Positions 25,053 through 31,937 of a stretch of DNA of 64,000 bases are shown in pieces. Source of the stretch: Microvirga sp. BSC39 (GTDB lineage Bacteria; Pseudomonadota; Alphaproteobacteria; Rhizobiales; Beijerinckiaceae); NCBI RefSeq assembly GCF_000739015.1, contig NZ_JPUG01000059.1:28083-92082 (forward strand), given 5' to 3'. Below the pieces are notes generated by a model. That model did not search any database. It was given only the letters and a program-made list of their open reading frames with translations, and had not been told where the DNA came from. The position numbers and the translations under genes are program-made. Each line of letters opens with the position of its first letter. Within the stretch, counting starts at the first letter, position 1.

Positions 25053-25326
25053 CTTTTTCAGTTCTGGTCATCTGCCAGTCGGCATTACTCAACTCCCAAA
25101 AGAAGAATCTCCAGGGCGCGGGCTCGACGCATGGTCGATCGAACCGCAACCCACGCTTACCGGCACAGAGTTGACCGGAGGATCCCACGACAGCTGATTT
25201 CAAACTCAGGAACGGGGACCGGACCTGCTCGCTTTTGCACGCGCTCTCACTGATCAATGCCCAGGCCTGCAAACCCCTGTACGAGCGTCGCACTCGACTT
25301 CTCAGCGACATTGTTCATTGCGCATA

Positions 25327-25434
25327 CTAGAGCATCGGACTGTTACGTGGACGCACCCTTGACCGATTCCGAAATGGACCCGCTATCGCGGGGTACAGAA
25401 CTCACCGAGTTCAACTTCTCGTCCGATGCTCTAG
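25327..25434. repeat. Palindromic intergenic element with 14-bp inverted ends
   Basis: CTAGAGCATCGGAC (25327-25340) is the exact reverse complement of GTCCGATGCTCTAG (25421-25434); about 80 bases lie between. Elements ending in (T)AGAGCATCGGAC are familiar as dispersed repeats in Methylobacteriaceae genomes (recalled, not checked). The right end directly abuts the 5'-truncated coding remnant at 25435. Confidence 0.6.
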
Positions 25435-26727
25435 ATCGGAGCCATCGCCTCTGAGCGCTACAAAGTTTTCGAGGAGTTCAGCGCCGCTGGGTTGGCCGAG
25501 CACACCTCCGACCTTGGGATCGGAGCGCTGGTAAGCCACCTGCTCGGGTATGTCGAAATCGCCCAGACCTACCGCAGTGTCTGGCTCGACCACTGCTTGC
25601 GTCCGGGTTTCCTGACCTTCCAGGCACCGGAAGGAGCAAGAGCCCGTCAGCCGATGGCCGGCGAGATTCTCAGCTTCAAGCGCCTTACCAAGGGAGGGCA
25701 GAGCGGAAGTGCCTCCTTTCTCCCCGTAGCGACGCTTTCCTGGGCCCTGTCGACGGAAGCCCAGGGCTCGAAGCGTACCAAGCGAGCCTCAGGGAACACG
25801 TGCGGGTTCTGGAAGAAGATATCTGCTCACGCCATGCGGCAAACGTCCCCGTATCCGTTCCCGCGTCCCTCCTGCGTTGTGTCCAATCTCGCCGGAACCC
25901 ATTGGATGCCGATCAACGGCGGCTTGATCACTGCCGATGGCCACCGCTTGGAGCGTCATGAGATCGTGAGCGTGGCTCTCGATTCCTATAGCATCCAGGA
26001 AAGCGGTTACCTGGAGTCCAGGCTGGAGAACATCGTCGGAGATCACGGCTGCCCGGCCGTCACTCGGGTCATGTTCGAGGACCGGTAAATCGAGCAGGCG
26101 CTTGGAAAGGGTGTCGTTCCCCATGTCATCGGCAACACCCTTGTGATCGAAGAAGGAGACGAAATCCTGGTTCCGCTCGATGATGGGGAATCCGGCTATG
26201 CCCTCGAGTATACCGAGGTGGAAGGCGCGATCGGCGAGGCCAAGACCGATATCAGCGACCTTCACAACACCGTTGTGGAAGATCTAGCGCTGATGTTCCG
26301 GATCGAGGACCCTCACGGGGATGAGAAGACGCTCTCGGCTCCCATCACGGCGATCTATTTCAATCCTGACTGGGACACCTACGATCCCTTAGTGATTTTT
26401 GCCAAGGACGAGAAGGCGAAGTTTATAGACGCATGCTGCGCGGCGTGCCCTGGTAGAACGATTAAGGCGGGGATTATGCCCTCCAGGAGGAGAACCACAG
26501 CGCGTCATTCGCCACGCTGGTTGCGAGGATCACCGGCGCGTCCTGCTCCCACTTCCAGAGAGAAGTGCAATCGGCTGTGCTCGACAAGGCCTATTCCTTG
26601 ATGAGCGGAGTGGAAGGCGACTGGGAAACCATCGTCTTGAAGGTGATGGTGCACCTCAAGAAGGGTGGCTCTCCGATTGTCACCGTAGAGCGGGAGACGT
26701 CGCCCCAATCCGAAGCGGCCCAGAAGC
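25435..26727 (+). pseudogene. Large degraded gene of unknown function
   Basis: Coding sequence begins without a start codon right at the palindromic element. SERYKVFEEFSAAG and SHLLGYVEIAQTYRSVWLDH run to SFKRLTKGG. The middle shifts frame (SLREHVRVLEEDICSRHAAN), then returns with GLITADGHRLERHEIVSVAL and RLENIVGDHGCPAVTRVMFE. After a TAA (26086-26088) the same frame continues IEQALGKGVVPHVIGNTLVI and EDLALMFRIEDPHGDEKTLS. A last shift gives FATLVARITGASCSHFQREV and SGVEGDWETIVLKVMVHLKK. The ancestor would be about 420 residues. I do not recognise the family. Confidence 0.55.
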
Positions 26728-26754
26728 AAAAAAGGGCGGCCATGACGGCCGCCC
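26728..26754 (-). terminator. Terminator of the Tyr/Gly-rich protein gene
   Basis: On the minus strand GGGCGGCC and GGCCGCCC (26754-26734) form the stem with a 5-base loop, followed by T6 (26733-26728). It is 21 bases after the stop of the gene at 26776. Confidence 0.85.
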
Positions 26755-26775
26755 ATTCTTACTGCTCAACTGAGA

Positions 26776-27228
26776 TTACCAGCCGCCGTAATAGCCTGAG
26801 CCGTAGTACGGTGAGCCGTAGCTGTAGGTTACCGTCCGGGTGCTCACCGGAGCATAGCCATGGTCATAGGACCGGACCACGCGACGGGTACGGACCGGGC
26901 GCGGCTCCTCGTAGTAGCGGACCACACGGCGCTCCCGATAAGCCGGCTGGGCGTAATAGCCGTCATCGTAGCTGTAGCGGTACGAAGTGACCGGGGTCGC
27001 ATAGCCATAGGCGGGTGTCCGGTAGCCATAAGCAGGCGCACCGTAGCCATAGGCCGGAGCCGCATAGGCCTGCGAGGCAGCGCTGGCGATGGCCGCGCCC
27101 GCCGCGAGGCCGACGACACCGGCTGCCACGGCAGCAGTACGGCGGCCCTGACGGGCCTCAGCGTCCGACGTTGAAAAGGCGCCAAGGGCCAGGACGCCCA
27201 CTGCCGCAAGAGTTGCGATCTTACGCAT
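26776..27228 (-). CDS. Secreted Tyr/Gly/Ala-rich repeat protein
   Basis: A 150-residue exported protein. Signal peptide: MRKIATLAAVGVLALGAFST, cleaved near DAEA. A Gly/Ala helix (AAGVVGLAAGAAIASAASQA) follows, possibly membrane-embedded. The repeats are PAYGYGA, PAYGYRT and PAYGYAT, then Arg/Tyr-rich stretches (RERRVVRYYEEPRPVRTRRV) and the end SPYYGSGYYGGW. Many Rhizobiales encode such envelope proteins, with no known biochemical function. Arg and Tyr alternation suggests binding to polyanions or the cell wall (inference). Confidence 0.7.
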   Translation of the reverse strand: MRKIATLAAVGVLALGAFSTSDAEARQGRRTAAVAAGVVGLAAGAAIASAASQAYAAPAYGYGAPAYGYRTPAYGYATPVTSYRYSYDDGYYAQPAYRERRVVRYYEEPRPVRTRRVVRSYDHGYAPVSTRTVTYSYGSPYYGSGYYGGW

Positions 27229-27400
27229 CTGATGTCTCCAGAATAGTTCTGGGGCTATTAACGTAGAACCCCCGACTTAAGTTCATCACAACACGGCTGG
27301 CATGAATACAGGCTGAACCATATTGTTGTTGGATTGTTCAAGATTCCTATTCTCACTCCCGTTCGTCTTGGTTCGTCATGGATTATTGTCGGCTGTCCCA

Positions 27401-27443
27401 AAGGCGCAGCGCCAAGGAGGGGAGGGGTAGGGCGCTGCGCCTT
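27401..27443 (-). ncRNA. Strong hairpin whose minus-strand loop is anti-Shine-Dalgarno-like
   Basis: A perfect 13-bp stem AAGGCGCAGCGCC (27401-27413) / GGCGCTGCGCCTT (27431-27443) encloses 17 bases. On the minus strand the loop contains CCCCTCCCCTCCTT, able to pair with ribosome-binding sites; on the plus strand it reads as purine-rich AAGGAGGGGAGGGG. Alphaproteobacterial trans-acting sRNAs (NfeR/alpha-r14 and CcsR 'cuckoo' families) expose CCUCCUCCC loops of this kind. No promoter or T-run is clear, so this is only a candidate. The rest of 27229-27555 holds no gene. Confidence 0.4.
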
Positions 27444-27555
27444 GCCAAAATCTAAGCCGGTGTGAGCGCAGCAGATCGTGTCGTGAGGTTTCAAGTCGAA
27501 CATTGGGTGAACCCGACAGTTGGTTAAATCCTCAAAAGGGTAAAGGTAAATCCCG

Positions 27556-27961
27556 ATGCAGCCCACGCGCCAGAACCGCAGTTTCATCCGTCGTCCGTTC
27601 CGCGAGTTGAACCGCAACAAAGTGGATTTCCTCGCCCGACGGGCCGATCTCAAAAACGAAGATCGATCAGCTGCGGGAAGGCGGCGTCGCCGCCGTTGTC
27701 TATGGCGGCATCGACTGTGACGGTGGCCGGTGGGACAACCGGGTCTCCGGGGTTCCCTCGATCCCAGTACCGGACGACCAGATTGCGCTGTTCGAGCCTC
27801 GGGAAAAGGGCTCCTCTCAGTACCATTTCGTGCCACTGTCGAGCATCGTTGCTTGGTCTGATATGCGCGGCGAAGACGCTGATCCGCTGTTTCTCTACAA
27901 TGGCCAGTACCTGTCCGAGCGCCAGATCCTAGAGAAGGAGAAGTCCAGCGCCAGCGGCTGA
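27556..27961 (+). pseudogene. Hypothetical gene with a frameshift in an A5 run
   Basis: The first frame reads MQPTRQNRSFIRRPFRELNR-NKVDFLARRADLKN. One extra base in CTCAAAAACG (27647-27656) displaces the rest, which reads KIDQLREGGVAAVVYGGIDC, then VPDDQIALFEPREKGSSQYH and GQYLSERQILEKEKSSAS with TGA 27959-27961. The product would be about 134 residues, unknown family. It precedes the CYTH-like gene by 96 bases and could share its operon. Confidence 0.55.
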
Positions 27962-28057
27962 GCGGAAACCATATTGCCGGGTTCAGGGTTGTCTCCCCCT
28001 TTCTCCGCCATATACGAATGGAAGCCTTCCTCAATTCCCTATCATCCTCAGGATTTC

Positions 28058-28756
28058 ATGACCATTCGCCGCCGCTTTCTCCTCGCCTCGTCGCTTGCCC
28101 GCCTGATCCAACGGGAACGAGGCGGGCTGCGCCAGATCGAGGGGTTTTTCCCGGAGCAAAGGGACCGCATCGCCTGGGTCCGGCTCGAGGAGGCCCGGGC
28201 CCTTCTCATTCTGAGGACCATCGGTCCTGATGGCGATGTCGAGCAGGAGACCGAAATTCCGGCAGGGCATGGCCATGCTCTGCTTGATGTGAGCGCCGGC
28301 GGGATCGACTACGCCCGGACGAAAGTGCGTATTGGTGATCGTGAGGCCTTGGTCGATCAGTTCAACCGGCCGCGCGCTTTGCATTTCGTGACCGTTGAAT
28401 TCGATAACGAGGACGAGAGCAGGGGATTCCATCCCCTTCCTTGGTTCGGGCCTGAGATCACGGCCGACCCCCGGTTCAGCAATCAGGCCATCGCGCTCAG
28501 AGGGATTGAGCAATACCCAGACGTTCCCCTGTCCGACCTGGCGCTCAACAGCTTGCTCGATACCCTGGAGAACCGCTTTCCAGTCCAGGCAAGGATGTCC
28601 ATCAAGCGCCCCTCCGCAAAGCAGGCTTCTGTCACCAGAGCTCAGGCCGGCCCGGCACAGGCCGACGGGCAAGGCGTCCCGGTCAACCTTGATGACATCG
28701 AGGCCGCCATGATGCGGGAGATGGAGCGGACGCGCCAGAAGGGCAAACCCGAGTAA
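28058..28756 (+). CDS. CYTH-like (triphosphate tunnel) domain protein
   Basis: A 232-residue protein. The segments TIRRRFLLASSLARLIQRER, RIAWVRLEEARALLILRTIG, LVDQFNRP, HFVTVEFDNEDE, LPWFGPEITADPRFSNQAIA follow the strand order of CYTH proteins (adenylate cyclase CyaB / thiamine triphosphatase / polyphosphate hydrolases). The hallmark ExExK is replaced by a TIRRR-type start, so the catalytic metal site is altered and activity doubtful. A C-terminal helix (DDIEAAMMREMERTRQKGKP) is extra. The fold call is inference from pattern. Confidence 0.5.
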   Translation: MTIRRRFLLASSLARLIQRERGGLRQIEGFFPEQRDRIAWVRLEEARALLILRTIGPDGDVEQETEIPAGHGHALLDVSAGGIDYARTKVRIGDREALVDQFNRPRALHFVTVEFDNEDESRGFHPLPWFGPEITADPRFSNQAIALRGIEQYPDVPLSDLALNSLLDTLENRFPVQARMSIKRPSAKQASVTRAQAGPAQADGQGVPVNLDDIEAAMMREMERTRQKGKPE

Positions 28757-28770
28757 GGCCTGCCGGCTCG

Positions 28771-29025
28771 ATGCCCGACGCTCGCTCCCCCATCCGGCAC
28801 CACCTGGCGCTCTACCGGCGAGATCCCGAGCAGGGCAGGGCCCGTTTCTTCAGCCTGATGATCGAGCGGGACCTGTTCGGCACGATCCGGCTGGTGCGAA
28901 ACTGGGGTTATATTGGCACCAAGGGTCAAGAGAAGGTCGATATCTTCCCCAGCGAGCCCGAAGCTTCCCGAGCGCTGGAGGGCTGGGCCGAGACCCAGCG
29001 ACAGAAGGGCTATACCGACCTCTAA
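28771..29025 (+). CDS. WGR-domain protein
   Basis: An 84-residue single WGR domain: ARFFSLMIERDLFGTIRLVR, the core RNWGYIGTKGQ (Trp-Gly-Tyr in place of WGR), DIFPSEPEASRALEGWAETQ and RQKGYTDL, where the GY ending is typical. WGR domains occur in PARP and bacterial MolR-like proteins and bind DNA ends or nucleic acid. Stand-alone copies are common on alphaproteobacterial plasmids. It follows the CYTH-like gene by 14 bases, so they are probably co-transcribed. Confidence 0.75.
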   Translation: MPDARSPIRHHLALYRRDPEQGRARFFSLMIERDLFGTIRLVRNWGYIGTKGQEKVDIFPSEPEASRALEGWAETQRQKGYTDL

Positions 29026-29050
29026 CCCTTCGGCTGGACACGAAGCAGCC

Positions 29051-29392
29051 TCAGCCGCCGTCCGCCTCGTCAACGCATTCGCCGCCCTGAATGTCGTGGA
29101 AGCTGACGCGCACTTTCGCAATATGCCTGATCCGGTCAGATGGTGCGCCCAAACCAAGGGACGGGTTCATCTCGCCCCTGATGCATTCGTCGCTCCCGGC
29201 CAATTTGAGTTGGACCTGGCGGCGCCGCAGGTGCGCCTCAAACTCATGGATTGCCCGCAGGGTTGCCGCATCGACATCAACATCAATGCGACAGACCTGT
29301 TTGCCATCGTCGTCAAAAGCGATCTGGGCCTCTTCCAGCAGAGAAGCAAGCTCCGCGGGCCAGTCCACAATAGGGGTCTGATCGAGCGGCAT
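29051..29392 (-). CDS. Hypothetical acidic protein
   Basis: A 113-residue ORF. Protein-like features: PIVDWPAELASLLEEAQIAF, DDDGKQVCRIDVDVDAATLR and AIHEFEAHLRRRQVQLKLAG. No family recognised. It competes with a plus-strand shadow ORF; the minus frame has the better amino-acid balance. It is convergent with the WGR gene. Confidence 0.45.
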   Translation of the reverse strand: MPLDQTPIVDWPAELASLLEEAQIAFDDDGKQVCRIDVDVDAATLRAIHEFEAHLRRRQVQLKLAGSDECIRGEMNPSLGLGAPSDRIRHIAKVRVSFHDIQGGECVDEADGG

Positions 29393-29505
29393 GCAGTACC
29401 CTCACTTCACATTTTGGCCTCCGGCGCGGCCTGATGTGAGTAAAAAGGAGTCAAGCTCACGGGTTCCACAGCTACCCATATCGGGTTGGGCCGTCCAATT
29501 CGCCC

Positions 29506-29736
29506 TTAATGGAGTGCGTCGGTCCCTTTAAGCGCTGCGCCCTGTCCTTGGATCCTCAGCACGCCATCTGCCATAAAATCGAGCCTGACGGGCTCGCTGC
29601 GCTCCAGAATGACTGACAGGATTCCGGGCTTGAGGGAAGCCGGCCTCCGTCCTGTTGGGCCAGTCACAATCTTCGGCTCGTTATCATTGGACGGTGCCGG
29701 CGGTGCTGGCCGCCTGTCGATCTGTCGCTTGCACAT
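29506..29736 (-). CDS. Hypothetical small basic protein
   Basis: A 76-residue protein with a Pro-rich start (RRPAPPAPSNDNEPKIVTGP) and a strand region (SVILERSEPVRLDFMADGVL). No domain recognised. It lies between two minus-strand genes in the same direction. Confidence 0.4.
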   Translation of the reverse strand: MCKRQIDRRPAPPAPSNDNEPKIVTGPTGRRPASLKPGILSVILERSEPVRLDFMADGVLRIQGQGAALKGTDALH

Positions 29737-29818
29737 GACGTTCCCCCTGATCCTGGCAGGAAGATTATCAGGCCTGGATTGCGTGAAGGTGTCATAGCCC
29801 GCTGCAGCAAGCTCAGCG

Positions 29819-30334
29819 TCATAGCCGCTTGGCCGGATTGAGCTTCAGGAACAGATGGGCCGCCAAGAGAGCGTCGTTTAAAGCATCATGCGCGTCACGC
29901 AGGTGAGCAACGCTGATGCCCGCCTGCGAACAAGCATGGCGGAGTTTGCCGGGCAATCCCGAGCGCTTTGCCAAAGCCATGGTGCAAAAGAAGCGCTCTC
30001 GCGGGTAAGTCGGCCGTGATGCGCGCTCGAACTCTCGTTTGAGCGTATTGTACTCGTAGGCATAGTTGTGAGCGACGATCGTATCATCACCCACGAACTC
30101 AATGAGGTCGTGAACGACCTCCTCGAAGTGCGGCTCATTTTCCAGGTCAGCCAGCGAAATGCGATGCACCGCATAGCAGAACGGGCTCATGGCTGAGCGC
30201 GGCTTGACCCTGCGGACAAACGAGCGAGGGGAGATCGTTTCGCCAATGACCTCAACAGCGGCGACTTCAATGACGTGATCATAGGATTGGGCAGTTTCAA
30301 CGTCGATAACGACGTGTCGGTCAAATCGATTCAT
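29819..30334 (-). CDS. DnaQ-like 3'-5' exonuclease (DEDDh)
   Basis: A 171-residue single exonuclease domain. Exo I is VVIDVETA (Asp, Glu), Exo II is IVAHNYAYEYNTL, where the usual Asp is replaced by Glu or shifted, and Exo III is DAHDALNDALLAAHLF with the His-x4-Asp pair. Such proteins trim 3' ends of DNA or RNA using two metal ions; stand-alone forms act in proofreading or RNA maturation. The Exo II change may weaken activity. Start ATG 30334; no partner gene is evident. Confidence 0.8.
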   Translation of the reverse strand: MNRFDRHVVIDVETAQSYDHVIEVAAVEVIGETISPRSFVRRVKPRSAMSPFCYAVHRISLADLENEPHFEEVVHDLIEFVGDDTIVAHNYAYEYNTLKREFERASRPTYPRERFFCTMALAKRSGLPGKLRHACSQAGISVAHLRDAHDALNDALLAAHLFLKLNPAKRL

Positions 30335-30527
30335 CGTACAATATCGTCAGTATCTCTTGAGCAAATCAGTGCTTCAGCAATCTGCTCCTGGTCTGATTTG
30401 CCGGCGATGTTAAGGCAGCGCGGGCCGGGACACCAGTTTGTGGACGCAGCCACCAGCCCCAGGCAAGTTTAACCTCCTATCAAGATCCTCGGCCCAGTGT
30501 GCCCGCTCCATCATGAGGAGACGGGAC

Positions 30528-30743
30528 ATGAACGAATGGCATCAGCGCGACCACAGCCCGATCACCGAGGAAAAGCTCGTTCGGGCGGTGCACATCCTCG
30601 CCGACATCGTCGAGAACAGCGGCTCAGCGTTCCGTCCCCTGTACCAAGACATGCGCCAGCAACTGGCTAATCTGCGCGTGCAACAACAGGCCGAAGCCGC
30701 CGCCAGTGCCAGAGCGGCTCACGGCGCAACCAAGGTTGCTTAA
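30528..30743 (+). CDS. Hypothetical small helical protein
   Basis: A 71-residue protein (EEKLVRAVHILADIVENSGS; QDMRQQLANLRVQQQAEAAA), all helix, with a likely C-terminal coiled coil. The start is chosen at ATG 30528 after GAGGAGACGG; earlier in-frame ATGs lack a ribosome site. It is 97 bases upstream of the micro-operon. Confidence 0.5.
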   Translation: MNEWHQRDHSPITEEKLVRAVHILADIVENSGSAFRPLYQDMRQQLANLRVQQQAEAAASARAAHGATKVA

Positions 30744-30839
30744 GTCTCAAGGATCTCCCTCTAACCGAGCTACAGGGACCTCAATCCCCAAAAGCTTGAC
30801 TGAATCAAAGTCATGACTCCAGGAGGGAGGCAGCTTGAC

Positions 30840-30956
30840 GTGAAGCATATCGAAAACGAGTGGTGGAAGCTGCTCGCCAATGTCCTGGATCGGGGCTCCA
30901 CTGCCTGCATCACTATCGGAGTGGCAACCCCGCTGGCGGGTGCCATAACAACGTGA
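30840..30956 (+). CDS. Micro-operon gene 1: 38-residue membrane protein
   Basis: GTG start 9 bases after a very strong AGGAGGGAGG (30821-30830). The peptide has an amphipathic start (VKHIENEWWKLLANVLDRG) and a hydrophobic end (STACITIGVATPLAGAITT), a single membrane span. The stop TGA shares GTGA with the next start. Resembles in size and layout the small membrane proteins of phage-derived lysis or gene-transfer cassettes, but no sequence match is claimed. Confidence 0.6.
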   Translation: MKHIENEWWKLLANVLDRGSTACITIGVATPLAGAITT

Positions 30957-31075
30957 ACGGATTCAGGCATGCCGTACAGACCTGGGAACTGGCTGTTGGC
31001 CTCCTGGGGTGGCTTGCAACAGCTGTTGCGTTACATTTTGCAGCAAGACGTGCCCTTGGAGGTTTAGAACCGTGA
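30953..31075 (+). CDS. Micro-operon gene 2: 40-residue membrane protein
   Basis: GTG 30953 overlaps the previous TGA (GTGA), so translation is likely coupled. The protein has one membrane span (TWELAVGLLGWLATAVALHF) followed by AARRALGGLEP. By the positive-inside rule the C-terminus (Arg-rich) should face the cytoplasm. Confidence 0.6.
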   Translation: MNGFRHAVQTWELAVGLLGWLATAVALHFAARRALGGLEP

Positions 31076-31191
31076 GTGGAACATCGTTACTCGCCTTTGT
31101 CATCGCCCCGGCCCTCGTGGCTGCGCTGGGGTGGGGCGCGGTGTTGCTCAATGAATGGCACACCCGCAAACATCGGCACCAGCACCATTGA
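31072..31191 (+). CDS. Micro-operon gene 3: 39-residue membrane protein with His-rich tail
   Basis: GTG 31072 again overlaps the previous TGA. The hydrophobic span SLLAFVIAPALVAALGWGAV is followed by LLNEWHTRKHRHQHH, a His/Arg/Lys tail that could bind metal or lipid head groups. A TAAG-rich region follows; no clear terminator. Confidence 0.6.
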   Translation: MSGTSLLAFVIAPALVAALGWGAVLLNEWHTRKHRHQHH

Positions 31192-31317
31192 GATTGCAGC
31201 TTAAGCTGCCTTTCTAAGCTTCTGACATTTCACAAGGATCGGTTTTCGCTGGTCCTTTTTTCTTTGCCCGTCGCTGGCTGATAAACCCCAGGCCGCGCCA
31301 TTCCGGACAAAGAACCC

Positions 31318-31703
31318 ATGCTCAAGTTTCTTTTCGGGCTCCCACATGTGATGCGGGGTCCGCTGATCGAGGCTGCCCGTTCACTAGACGCGCCCGTCCT
31401 GATCAGTGCCAATGCGCTTTCCGTCTGGAAGAAGGATGCCAGCGACATCCCAGCCGGCATGGCTTCAAAACTAAGAACATGCATTATCTCAACGGTTTAG
31501 AGGCAAATTTTGAGAGTGCAGGTTTCGTCGCTGCAAGCCGGTACCGCAGGCTCCCATGGTCCGTGGACGAATACCTCGACCTATGCGCGGCCTACCCTTG
31601 GAAATGGTTCGCATCCGCTGACCTGTTATCCATTCACACAAGGGTAGATCGACAGTTGTTAGACAAAATAGATCAAGAAAATTGGTTTCTCACTGGCTCT
31701 TAG
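31318..31703 (+). pseudogene. Truncated, frameshifted gene possibly related to queuine-tRNA-ribosyltransferase-like (DpdA-type) proteins
   Basis: The first frame has MLKFLFGLPHVMRGPLIEAA and LDAPVLISANALSVWKKD. After a shift near 31470 the sequence continues NMHYLNGLEANFESAGFVAA and YRRLPWSVDEYLDLCAAYPW-KWFASADLL, then stops at 31703. The SAGFV...Y...PW...Y...PW-W-A-D pattern recalls TGT/DpdA-like barrel proteins, some of which insert 7-deazaguanine bases into DNA. That link is from memory and weak. Less than half of a normal gene remains. Confidence 0.4.
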
Positions 31704-31718
31704 GTTGGTTGTTCCAGT

Positions 31719-31752
31719 TTGAGACAGCAATCTTGTCTCAAAAACTGTCTCA
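31719..31752. promoter_or_regulatory. Cluster of three GAGACA half-sites
   Basis: TTGAGACA (31719-31726) and TGTCTCAA (31734-31741) form a perfect inverted repeat, and TGTCTCA recurs at 31746-31752. This looks like an operator with two overlapping dyads, spaced 12 bases. No start codon lies immediately next to it; the helicase gene ends 186 bases away. Confidence 0.35.
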
Positions 31753-31937
31753 TTTCTAAGTTCCAGCAAGCTCGAAGCTAAAGGTTATAAGACAAAATAC
31801 CTACCATGGTTAGATCATGGCGCTGCTGAGAACATGCTGTCACATGGAACCGAGCTTTGAAGGGAGCATGCATGACTTCGGCTGCAGAAAACAATACTGA
31901 TCTAGCGATACGATAGGAGTTGTCACGGCGGAACTGG

